Below, in pieces: positions 10,076 through 18,116 of a DNA stretch of 64,000 bases (position 1 is its first letter; each line of letters starts with the position of its first letter). The translations under genes and the position numbers were made by a program. The DNA lies in contig NZ_JAFHKM010000002.1 in NCBI RefSeq assembly GCF_016937515.1, positions 1,049,001 through 1,113,000 of the forward strand, given 5' to 3'. Source of the DNA: Cohnella algarum (GTDB lineage: Bacteria; Bacillota; Bacilli; Paenibacillales; Paenibacillaceae). The notes below the pieces were generated by a model. It was given only the letters and a program-made list of their open reading frames with translations. It had not been told where the DNA came from and did no database searches.

Positions 10076-10087
10076 CCAGCACCACAC

Positions 10088-10954
10088 CTAATTGCAGCTA
10101 TTTTTTATGGAAGTCTCAAAATCAGTTACACAATACTTAAAATTCGGCAGGATGCTTTTATGGTAAATTTTGCTTCCGAATACCTTATTTACAAAAGGGA
10201 TGGTATTTGAAAGAATCTTTAATATCGGGTTAAACCAACGTATAAAGTATACTTTCCTGTTCATATTTTTCGCCATTAGTCTAATAATTTCTTTCGTCGA
10301 AACAAGTTCCTCATTTTGCGGAAAATAGACGCCGTTTAGTTCTTTATCGATAGTTAATCTTAGGAACTCACATAAATTGTGTATATAAATTACGCTTCGT
10401 TGATTCTCAATATTAGGAAATATCGGGGAAAGGGCGGCGATTTTTTTTAGCTTTGGAAAATTCCCTTTGCAGTTGGGACCATAAACCATTGGAGTTCTAA
10501 CAATAACAGTCTGAAACCCTTCAACACTTAATCTTTGAATATACAAATCAGCATCAAGTTTACTTCTTCCATAAAAATCTACCGGGTTGGGAACTGTATT
10601 GGCATCAATACAGTAAGACTCTCCTATTCGGCTATCAGCACCGTAAATAATCATGCTGCTCATAAAAATAAATTGAGGTACATTTTCACTTTTCGCCTTT
10701 TGAGCAACCTCAATTGCCAAATCGCGATTAACCCGATAATAAAGGCTCTCTAAATCCGAAGAAGTTGAGACATGTGCTATTCCTGCAACATGCAGTACTA
10801 CATCATATTTTGAAAAGCTCTTTTTTTTCCATTCGTCACCTCTAACGGATAATTCATCAACCTCATAACTATCCGGCCACTGATCTAACCAACTTTTAAA
10901 ATTCGTTCCGATGTAACTTCCTTTTCCTGTGATCAAAACTTTTTTGTGCTTCAT
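10088..10954 (-). CDS. NAD-dependent epimerase/4-keto reductase (WbpV/WreQ-like SDR)
   Basis: 288 residues. The N-terminal Rossmann motif is GKGSYIGTNF (a variant of GxxGxxG), and the catalytic YxxxK is in PVDFYGRSKLDADLY. It lies between a CapD-type 4,6-dehydratase with small phosphoglycosyltransferase and the first GT4, and overlaps the transferase stop by four bases. In other bacteria this arrangement encodes a reductase that turns UDP-4-keto-6-deoxy-GlcNAc into UDP-QuiNAc or UDP-FucNAc, the sugar then placed on undecaprenyl phosphate. I infer that role here. A UDP-GlcNAc 4-epimerase is the alternative. Confidence 0.72.
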   Translation of the reverse strand: MKHKKVLITGKGSYIGTNFKSWLDQWPDSYEVDELSVRGDEWKKKSFSKYDVVLHVAGIAHVSTSSDLESLYYRVNRDLAIEVAQKAKSENVPQFIFMSSMIIYGADSRIGESYCIDANTVPNPVDFYGRSKLDADLYIQRLSVEGFQTVIVRTPMVYGPNCKGNFPKLKKIAALSPIFPNIENQRSVIYIHNLCEFLRLTIDKELNGVYFPQNEELVSTKEIIRLMAKNMNRKVYFIRWFNPILKILSNTIPFVNKVFGSKIYHKSILPNFKYCVTDFETSIKNSCN

Positions 10955-11589
10955 TGGTTTATTGAACTCCTTTTAATATCGGGAGCTTTTTCCGTATGAT
11001 GAGCCATTCCTTCTTTTACTCCGTCTGATTTAATTACGCTTGTTATAGTAAGAAGAAATATTTTTATATCAAATGCCAAAGATATCTTGGCAGCATATTC
11101 CCCATCCAACTTCGCCTTTACTTCAATGGGAAGTTCATCGCGCCCATTGATTTGAGCCCAACCTGTTAATCCAGGTTTAATATCATTTGCCCCGACTTCA
11201 TCTCTCGCTTGTATCAGATCGTACTGATTCCACAAGGCTGGTCGAGGGCCAACGATACTCATTTCACCCTTTAAAATATTTATGATCTGAGGCAGCTCAT
11301 CCAGGCTTGATTTTCTAAGGAATTTCCCGAGCCTCGTAATAAAAAAGTCGGGATTCTCAAGGAGATGCGTTGGCATTTCCTTTGGGGTATCTGTTTTCAT
11401 GGTACGGAATTTCAAAATGTAAAACTCTTTTTTGTTTTCTCCAATACGCTTCTGTTTAAAGTATACCGGACCTTTAGAATCTAGTTTTATTACAACCGCA
11501 ATAAGAACGAAAAAGGGCCACAGACAGAGCAGCCCAACTATCGCGAGTACAACGTCTATAGCCCTTTTTATCGATTTATAGCCAATCAT
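10951..11589 (-). CDS. Initiating undecaprenyl-phosphate phosphoglycosyltransferase (PglC-like)
   Basis: About 212 residues from ATG 11589 (AGGTG six bases upstream; a GTG at 11604 is possible). One N-terminal membrane helix (RAIDVVLAIVGLLCLWPFFV) is followed by the catalytic core: SKGPVYFKQKRIG, FYILKFRTM, SSLDELPQIINILKGEMSIVGPRP and the late KPGLTGWAQINGRDE. These are the hallmarks of monotopic bacterial sugar transferases, including the DE catalytic dyad in LDELPQ. It moves a sugar-1-phosphate from UDP-sugar to undecaprenyl phosphate, the first step of the EPS repeat unit. The CapD-like dehydratase and reductase beside it suggest a 6-deoxy-HexNAc substrate. A second, larger enzyme of the family lies at 47202-48704. 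Confidence 0.88.
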   Translation of the reverse strand: MIGYKSIKRAIDVVLAIVGLLCLWPFFVLIAVVIKLDSKGPVYFKQKRIGENKKEFYILKFRTMKTDTPKEMPTHLLENPDFFITRLGKFLRKSSLDELPQIINILKGEMSIVGPRPALWNQYDLIQARDEVGANDIKPGLTGWAQINGRDELPIEVKAKLDGEYAAKISLAFDIKIFLLTITSVIKSDGVKEGMAHHTEKAPDIKRSSINQ

Positions 11590-11610
11590 TTCATTCACCT
11601 GCACTTTCTA

Positions 11611-13430
11611 TCAAGACACAAACTCCAATATCGGAACCAAACTCTCAATCGCATCCTTAACCACTTTCGGCTCCTCGCCGATGACTCTCTCCAGTCGGCT
11701 GAACTCGAGATCCAGTTCTTTCTGGCTGATAATGCTGGGCTTGCCGATGTAAATTCGCTCGTGCTGCGTTTTCGTGGCCCCTTCTTCCGCGGTGAGCAGT
11801 TCTTCGTACAGCTTCTCGCCGTCGCGGATTCCCGAGAACTCGATGTCGATATCGACGTACGGCTCGTATCCGGACAGCCGGATCAGATCTTCGGCCAGTT
11901 TGAGAATGCGGACCGGTTCTCCCATATCGAGAATGAAGATTTCTCCGCCCTTCGACAGGGCCCCGGCTTGAATGACCAGCTGAACGGCTTCCGGGATGGT
12001 CATGAAGTAGCGAACCATGTCCGGGTGGGTAACGGTGACCGGACCGCCAGCGGAAATTTGCTTTTTGAAAAGCGGAATGACGCTGCCGCGGCTGCCCAGC
12101 ACGTTGCCGAAGCGGACGGAGGCGAATTTCGTTTTGCTGTGTACGTTCAGGCTTTGGACGTACATTTCCGCGATCCGCTTGGTCGCTCCCATGACGCTGG
12201 TCGGGTTGACCGCCTTGTCGGATGAAATGAGGACGAAACGGTCGACGCCGTATTTGTCGGCGCTGTCGGCCACGTTTTGCGTGCCGAAGACGTTGTTTTT
12301 GACCGCTTCCGACGGGTTTTTCTCCATGAGCGGAACGTGTTTGTGGGCTGCGGCGTGAAAAACGACTTGAGGACGATATAAATCGAATACGTAGTCGATT
12401 CGCGCGCGATCCTGGACGTCGGCGATGATCGGTTCTATATGTAAATGCGGAAAATTACGCTTCAATTCCATTTCAATGTTGTAGATGCTGTTCTCTCCAT
12501 GACCGAGAAGCAGCAGCCTGGATGGTCGGAACGGCGAGATCTGCCGGCATAGCTCCGATCCGATCGAACCGCCGGCTCCCGTAACGAGCACGACCTTGTC
12601 CTCTACATATTCGGCGATCCCGACCAGATCGGTCTTGACCGGATCGCGGCCGAGCAAATCCTCGACGTCGACGTCCCGCATCGTGCTGAACGAGATTTTT
12701 CCGTTGACCATATCGCGAATGCCCGGAATCATTTTAACTTTAGCGCCTGTCGATATACAAAGATTGATAATCTCGGAGATAACGGTCTTGGGAGCGGAAG
12801 GAATGGCGATAATGATTTCTTTGATTTGATGCGAGATAACGACTGATTCGATGGCATGGCGGTCGCCCAGTATCGGCAAATTATAAGCGGTCAGGAAATG
12901 CTTTTGCGGGTCGTCGTCGATGAAACCGACCAGCTTGCGATCGTTCACATTCGGACTCATAAGATCTCTTGCGACCAATACGCCGCAATCGCCGGCTCCG
13001 AAAATAAGGGTAGGAATCTTGTTGTCTTTGCCAGGGGTTCGCCTGTTGCTCAGCACGCGCCAAAATACGCGCGCTCCCCCATTAGCAGCAGACTCGTTTC
13101 CAGCGTTCGAACGGCAACGGACAAGGGGACCCTATGATCCATATACAGCAAAGTAATCAGGTAGGCAGCTCCCCAACTGATCACGACGGCCTGACACATT
13201 GTCAATAGCTCCCGGATGCTGGCATATTTCCACATGCTGCGATACATTCCGAGATAGAGCATGACGATCAAGCAGAGTCCGGAGGAAAGCAGGCTGTATT
13301 CAAGAAACTGGCCGATATATTCGCCCGGCACACGCCCTTCGAACCGGAAGAAATAAGCCGTATAGCTGCTAAACCAAACGATTAGCAGATCGATCACGAA
13401 CAATACGACCAGTTTTTTTTTGACAGCCAT
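11611..13430 (-). CDS. CapD-like UDP-GlcNAc 4,6-dehydratase, split by a 1-base frameshift
   Basis: Two frames together make one roughly 606-residue protein of the usual CapD/PglF length. The first part (13430 to about 13080; GGAGG eight bases before ATG) carries the N-terminal transmembrane region. The second part (about 13078-11611) carries the CoA-binding-like domain (LIFGAGDCGVLVARDL), the NAD motif VTGAGGSIGSELC and the C-terminal polysaccharide-synthase-2 domain. The break is at the five-C run 13076-13080: one extra G on the coding strand turns LLLMGER... into LLLMGGARVFWRVLSNR and restores the frame. Membrane-anchored enzymes of this type make UDP-4-keto-6-deoxy-HexNAc. It follows the BY-kinase gene by 20 bases. 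Unless the base is missing only from the assembly, the gene is inactive. GC content rises sharply from here towards higher coordinates. Confidence 0.85.
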
Positions 13431-13450
13431 TTTGCATGCCTCCGCCTTGC

Positions 13451-14154
13451 TTAATTATTTTTATCGCCGTAGTAGTAATAGTAGTAGCCTTCGCTTTTTC
13501 TGCGTTTGACGTTGTTGATGACGACGCCGAGAATTTTGGCTCCAACCTTATCCAGGCCTTCCTTGGCTTTTAATGCGATTTCCCGTTTTACTTTTCCATG
13601 GTCCAATACCAGAATTACGCCGTCGCAACGCGTCGATAACAATTGGGCGTCGGTAACGGCCAACGTCGGCGGCGAATCGATTAAAACAATATCGAACCGT
13701 TCGCGAAGCTCTGCAATGACACTGGACATGCGCTTCGAAGCAACCATTTCCGCCGGATTCGGCGGAATCGGACCGGATGTAATGACGGACAGGCCGGGAA
13801 TTTTCGTTTCCTGAATCGCCTCCTCCAGGCTGCATTGCTGGGACAGAACGGAGGATAGCCCCATCTGTTCGATACTTCAAACGTATGGTGCTCGGTCGGC
13901 TTCCGCATGTCGGCGTCGATCAACAGCACCTTGCGTTCGGATTGGGCATAGGTAATGGCCAGGTTGCCGATCGTCGTCGATTTTCCTTCTCCCGGGCCTG
14001 CGGACGTTACCATGATGACCTGCATTTTCTCATCGATCGAGGAAAAGTCGACGTTGGTCCGAAGCGAACGGTAAGCTTCCGAGATCGGCGAACGGGGATT
14101 CGTATGCGTAATAAGATTGCGTTTATTTGCCGGTCGTGACACGGGATAGCTCAC
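13451..14154 (-). CDS. BY-kinase (CpsD/CapB tyrosine kinase), split by a 1-base frameshift
   Basis: The repaired protein would be about 234 residues. The first part (from GTG 14154) has Walker A GPGEGKST at 53-60 and Walker A' VLLIDADMRKPT at about 76-87. The second part has Walker B FDIVLIDSPP and ends in a cluster of six tyrosines (EGYYYYYYGDKNN), the autophosphorylation tail. The frame breaks at the four-C run 13859-13862; one extra G on the coding strand gives SNRWGLSSVLSQQ and joins the halves. The kinase works with the membrane modulator encoded just upstream (32-base overlap) and is reversed by the PHP phosphatase at 17313-18095. It controls chain length and synthesis of the EPS. As written, the ATP-binding half lacks Walker B and the Tyr tail. 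Confidence 0.86.
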
Positions 14155-14896
14155 CTGCCTGTTTGATGGATACCGATTCGCTCGGTTTCGCCTCCGCCAT
14201 TTCCTCCGGCCCCATTCTCGTAATCATCGCCAATGTCGGGAGACCGAGAACTTGTTCCACATCCGCTTCCGTCTTCATCGTATCGTCCAAATACTCGAGC
14301 AAAAACACGACGCCGACCGCAAGCATCAGAGATACGATAAACGCGATGATCGTATTCAACATGACGTTGGGCGAAACCGGGCTCGGCTGTTGGGCGGGCT
14401 CCAGCTTGGCCTCGTTCAGAATCGAGACATTTTGAACGTTAAATAAAGTAGGAATTTCCTGTTTGAAAATTTCGGAGACGGCGTTGGCGATTTGGGCTGC
14501 TTTCGAATAGGAGAGGTCGTTCACGATAACCGTCATCACTTGCGTATTGTTGACCGAGCTCACCTTGATCTTGCGCATCAGCTGCTCGGAAGTCAGGCCG
14601 AATTCGGGGTGATTGGCGACGACTTTATCCAGAATGGCGGGCGTTTTGATGATTTCTTTGTAAGTGTCGATCATTTTGATGTATGTGTTGACTTCATTTA
14701 AATCCAATTGCTGTACGGTCGTGTTGTCGGAAGCGCGATTGACGATGATCTTCGTCGAGGCTTCGTAAACAGGCTCGATTACGAATTTGCTGTAGATGCC
14801 TGCCGCGATCGTGACGATTAGCACGAAACTTACGATCCACCAGATCCGCTTCCGGACGATGCGAAAGTAATCGCGGAGATCCAATTCATTGGACAC
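14123..14896 (-). CDS. Wzz/CapA-type chain-length protein and BY-kinase modulator
   Basis: About 257 residues from GTG 14896, chosen because GGAGGG lies eight bases upstream and the product then begins VSNELDLRDYFRIVRKRIWWIV, the normal start of this family. Two membrane helices (about residues 17-40 and 175-200, with PNVMLNTIIAFIVSLMLAVGVVFLLEYLDD) flank an extracellular loop. The proline-rich AQQPSPVSPN just before helix 2 is typical, and the C-terminal cytoplasmic tail would bind and activate the kinase. It is the first gene of the EPS operon, after a terminator at 14988-15019. YveK/TkmA-type function is well established for the family. Confidence 0.88.
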   Translation of the reverse strand: MSNELDLRDYFRIVRKRIWWIVSFVLIVTIAAGIYSKFVIEPVYEASTKIIVNRASDNTTVQQLDLNEVNTYIKMIDTYKEIIKTPAILDKVVANHPEFGLTSEQLMRKIKVSSVNNTQVMTVIVNDLSYSKAAQIANAVSEIFKQEIPTLFNVQNVSILNEAKLEPAQQPSPVSPNVMLNTIIAFIVSLMLAVGVVFLLEYLDDTMKTEADVEQVLGLPTLAMITRMGPEEMAEAKPSESVSIKQAGELSRVTTGK

Positions 14897-14987
14897 GTCA
14901 TGCTCCCTCCAAGCTGCTCCTGGTTTCGGTCTATGATGCTCTACGAAGCGTACAGAAACGAGTATTTCATTAACCCCATACAAAGAA

Positions 14988-15019
14988 CATCCTCCTCCCA
15001 TCAAGATGAGAGGAGGATG
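14988..15019 (-). terminator. Rho-independent terminator after the SLH gene 15049-17193
   Basis: A perfect 10-bp inverted repeat (CATCCTCCTC / GAGGAGGATG) with a 12-base loop begins 30 bases after the SLH stop codon and is followed on the minus strand by TTCTTTG. It separates the SLH gene from the EPS operon, although the T tract is short, so some read-through into the modulator/kinase genes is possible. Confidence 0.6.
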
Positions 15020-15048
15020 GCTCCTTTGCAGACGAGAACTATCTTCTC

Positions 15049-17193
15049 TTATTCCGCTTCAACGTTCAGAGCGCGGTAGACGATGACGGCAGCTTCCGCA
15101 CGGCTCGCATTCGCGTTCGGGCTGAATTTGCCTTCGTTGCCGATGACGATGTTCTTGCTGGCCGCAAGAGCTACGCCGGATTTCAGGGACGACGGAATCG
15201 TGCTGGCATCCGAGAAGTTAGCGAGAGCAACGTCAACGTCGGACACGGCTTGTACGCCCTTCGCCACTTGCAGCGCGCGGGAGATCATCGTAGCGATCTC
15301 GGCGCGGGAGATCGGCGCAAGCGGATCGAAGCGAGTTTCGGAGCGGCCGTTGATGATGCCATTGTCAACCGCTGCGGCTACAGCCGGTGCATACCAAGCG
15401 TTTGCCGGAACGTCGCTGAATTTGGTAGACGATGCGTTCGGGTTGTCGAGATCAAGAGCTTCGACGAGAATCTTCGCAAATTCGGCGCGCGTTACGTTCG
15501 CACGCGGATCGTACTTGCCGTCGCCGCGGCCTTCGATTGCGCCTTTAGCGGCGACAACTTTGATTTCGCGGCCGGCCCACGATTGAACGCTTGCCACGTC
15601 GCTGAACGTTACGTCGTTTTCAACGCCGACGTACGAGGAGAACGTGTAACGGTTTTCCGTCAGAACGCCGTCGCCGTATACGCCGCCTTCAACCGATTGC
15701 GTGCTGCCGTCGATTTTCAGGACGGTCGTCAGTTCCGTATCGATGCCGGTCGTATTGACCAGCGGAATTTGGATTTGAACCGGTTCGTTGAACTCGTCAT
15801 AAACGGTGCCGTTAACCGACAGGCCGTAGTTGAATACGTCCGTTACCGCCGGGCGGCCGCCGGTTTGAGCCGTCGAAGCAGCCGTTCTGTCGAGCGTAAA
15901 GATCACGTCGCCGTTGACGGCGCTGATCGGGAACTTCGTCGTGGCGCCGGAAACCTTGATCGCAACGAATCCAAAGTTCAGTTCGGATGCTTTCGCGGCG
16001 ATGTCTTTCGCCAGGTTGACGACGCTGGACGAAAGCGTAACGTTGCCGAGATCGATCAGCAGCGTCGGCTTCTTCAGCTTCGCTGCATTGTCGGCACCGA
16101 TAGCGTCGACAAGCGAAGCTTTCAGTTGTTCGACATTGCCGAACAGTTGAGCGAGGTTGCTGGCCGTCAAGGATACGACAGCTTTGCCGTCAACTTCGCG
16201 CACGTACGAGGAAGCGTTGAATTGAGCCAGCTTCGCAATAGCTTCGAACGCGACTTTGAGCGCTTCGTCGATCAGCGCTTGCTTCTCGGCATCGGTTGCG
16301 GTTGCAAGCTTAGCCTTGATAGCGGCAAGAGCGTTCTTCGCGTCGGCAAGCGTCGTGTCGGTTACGACGCCGCCACCGCCGCCGCCGACAACCGGGTGCG
16401 TGTACGTGTAGTAGGCGGCTGCCAGTTCGAGAACGGCCTGGTCGAACAATTGGGTTCCTACAGCTTCCCGGAAGCCCAGGAATGCTTGCTTCAGGTCGGC
16501 TGCGGTAATTCCAAACGCATCAAGTCCCTCGTTGTTAGCCACAAAATCGGCAAACACGGATTCAAGGAGAGCCGTGTAGCCCGCAGTCGGAACCCCGCCC
16601 GTCGCATTCAACTGGTTGTTGATGAGCGTGATCAAACCGTTCGTGCCATAAAGGAGACCGTACAGCTCTTCCTTGGTAAGATCCAGGCCGGATTCGGCTT
16701 CAAGCTTGGTCAACGTAGCAAGAACATCGGCGTCGTTGTCAAGAGCCAGAATCGGATGCTCGTCCAAGCCGAACGCAAGCTTGATCAGCGCTGCAGTCAA
16801 AATGTCCACATTTGCGGAATCCTGGCCGGAAATCGGCGCTCCGCCAATGGTAATCTTGCCTTTGACAGGAGCGAAGATGTCATCGAAATAGCCTTTTCCG
16901 CCGTCGTCATAAGTTACGTAAACAACGCTATTGACGCTGTCCAGGTATACTTTTTCCGCAACGCTATAAGGAGCGGTCTTATTCGCGTTGTCAAGAATGC
17001 CCTTAACCCCATAAACAATGTCCGTCACGCTGTATACGCCGTAAGAAATCGAACCTACGGAAGCAGCGGAAGCCACGTTGTTGAAACCAAGCTTCTGCGC
17101 GAGTCCCTTGCTGCTCAGCGGAATACCCGCGAATGCGGTTACGGCCAAGCTTGCTGCCAAAGTCGTTGCTGTCACTTTTCTCTTCAAAGACAT
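15049..17193 (-). CDS. Secreted S-layer-homology (SLH) protein, three C-terminal SLH domains
   Basis: 714 residues. The signal peptide is MSLKRKVTATTLAASLAVTA... with probable cleavage after ASA at about residue 45. The middle is alanine-rich and largely helical, with a short linker holding a run of glycines (VVGGGGGGVV). Three SLH domains occupy about 545-714, with core motifs TRAE, SRAE and SRAE. ATG 17193 has GAGGTG seven bases upstream. SLH domains bind pyruvylated secondary cell wall polymer, which csaB/tagA/tagO in this window would supply. It lies between the phosphatase gene cpsB and the EPS kinase operon, with its own promoter candidate. The body matches no enzyme I recognise. Confidence 0.88.
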   Translation of the reverse strand: MSLKRKVTATTLAASLAVTAFAGIPLSSKGLAQKLGFNNVASAASVGSISYGVYSVTDIVYGVKGILDNANKTAPYSVAEKVYLDSVNSVVYVTYDDGGKGYFDDIFAPVKGKITIGGAPISGQDSANVDILTAALIKLAFGLDEHPILALDNDADVLATLTKLEAESGLDLTKEELYGLLYGTNGLITLINNQLNATGGVPTAGYTALLESVFADFVANNEGLDAFGITAADLKQAFLGFREAVGTQLFDQAVLELAAAYYTYTHPVVGGGGGGVVTDTTLADAKNALAAIKAKLATATDAEKQALIDEALKVAFEAIAKLAQFNASSYVREVDGKAVVSLTASNLAQLFGNVEQLKASLVDAIGADNAAKLKKPTLLIDLGNVTLSSSVVNLAKDIAAKASELNFGFVAIKVSGATTKFPISAVNGDVIFTLDRTAASTAQTGGRPAVTDVFNYGLSVNGTVYDEFNEPVQIQIPLVNTTGIDTELTTVLKIDGSTQSVEGGVYGDGVLTENRYTFSSYVGVENDVTFSDVASVQSWAGREIKVVAAKGAIEGRGDGKYDPRANVTRAEFAKILVEALDLDNPNASSTKFSDVPANAWYAPAVAAAVDNGIINGRSETRFDPLAPISRAEIATMISRALQVAKGVQAVSDVDVALANFSDASTIPSSLKSGVALAASKNIVIGNEGKFSPNANASRAEAAVIVYRALNVEAE

Positions 17194-17260
17194 CCACTTT
17201 CACCTCATATGTAATTTTTAAAGTCAAACCCTACCGCAGAATAACCCTATCAAAATACTA

Positions 17261-17316
17261 TTTAACACTTTAACACTCTTTTAACTAAGATACCATTATT
17301 AATCGACAGTGGTCAA
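17261..17316 (-). promoter_or_regulatory. Promoter candidate with tandem TTTAACAC repeats before the SLH gene
   Basis: On the minus strand TTGACC (17311-17316) and TATCTT (17287-17292) are separated by 18 bases, a fair sigma-A promoter overlapping the cpsB stop codon. Just downstream on the + strand are two back-to-back copies of TTTAACAC (17261-17276) and a third related TCTTTTAAC (17277-17285), which could be an operator. The 119-base gap contains nothing else I can name. Confidence 0.45.
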
Positions 17317-18095
17317 CTTTTCCTGAGAAAACCTGCGATTTTCCCCCAAATATTCACACTTTTTTCAAAAACAACGGATTCGTTCAATGGACGATTATAC
17401 AGCACGGAGGCTGCATTTTGTCTAAAATTCTCCTTAAATTTTTCGCCCAATTTGCTAGAGATCAGCTCATAGGCTTCCTGCAACCTGAATCCCCGGCGCT
17501 CCACATGGTGCGCATCCGAAGACACGATATGGATCAGACCGGCGCGGCACAAAGACCAGGCCGACTCTTCCGCCTTCTTGCCGAACAGGCCGAGGAGCGA
17601 ATGCGTCGTCACTTGGGCGTACGCTCCGACCTCGACCAGCTGCGAAAGGCGCTCCGGGTAACGAAGGACTTCCGAGTTGCGCTCGGGGTGCGCGATAATT
17701 GGCCTCTTCCCCATGATCTTCAACTCGTGAATCAAATCCGCCATACCGGACGGAATGCGCCCCGTCGGCATCTCGAGCAAGACAAAGTCGGATCCCGCCA
17801 GAGACAGCAGCTCGCCGCGCTGCCAGGCGTCCAGCAGGTCGTCGTGAACCCGGATTTCCTGTCCGCATTCGACCCGCAGCGGTATGCCCTCCTCTGCCAG
17901 ACGCTCGCGGAACTGCTCCGCCCTACGCCGGATCGCCTCCGCCTCGTTCGAATATGCTCCGTTGGCATGGTGCGGCGTCGCGATGACGGTGTCGATTCCT
18001 TCCGCCACCGCGGCACGGGCCATGTCCAGGGCGTCTTCCCACGTTTGCGCGCCGTCGTCGAGACCGGGCAGAATATGCGTGTGAATATCGATCAT
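17313..18095 (-). CDS. cpsB: Mn-dependent tyrosine-protein phosphatase, PHP family (CpsB/YwqE-like)
   Basis: 260 residues. The PHP metal motif MIDIHTHILPGLDDGA opens the protein (H5, H7); further metal ligands are in ATPHH, in the GQE region, in AHPERN and in SSDAHH. This is the standard CpsB/YwqE pattern. It removes phosphate from the tyrosine tail of the BY-kinase and from kinase targets. It starts only 21 bases after the upstream SLH gene, so it is probably co-transcribed with it, although its partner kinase lies 3.2 kb further on beyond another SLH gene. Confidence 0.92.
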   Translation of the reverse strand: MIDIHTHILPGLDDGAQTWEDALDMARAAVAEGIDTVIATPHHANGAYSNEAEAIRRRAEQFRERLAEEGIPLRVECGQEIRVHDDLLDAWQRGELLSLAGSDFVLLEMPTGRIPSGMADLIHELKIMGKRPIIAHPERNSEVLRYPERLSQLVEVGAYAQVTTHSLLGLFGKKAEESAWSLCRAGLIHIVSSDAHHVERRGFRLQEAYELISSKLGEKFKENFRQNAASVLYNRPLNESVVFEKSVNIWGKIAGFLRKS

Positions 18096-18116
18096 GTGCA
18101 GCCCCGCTTTTGCAAA

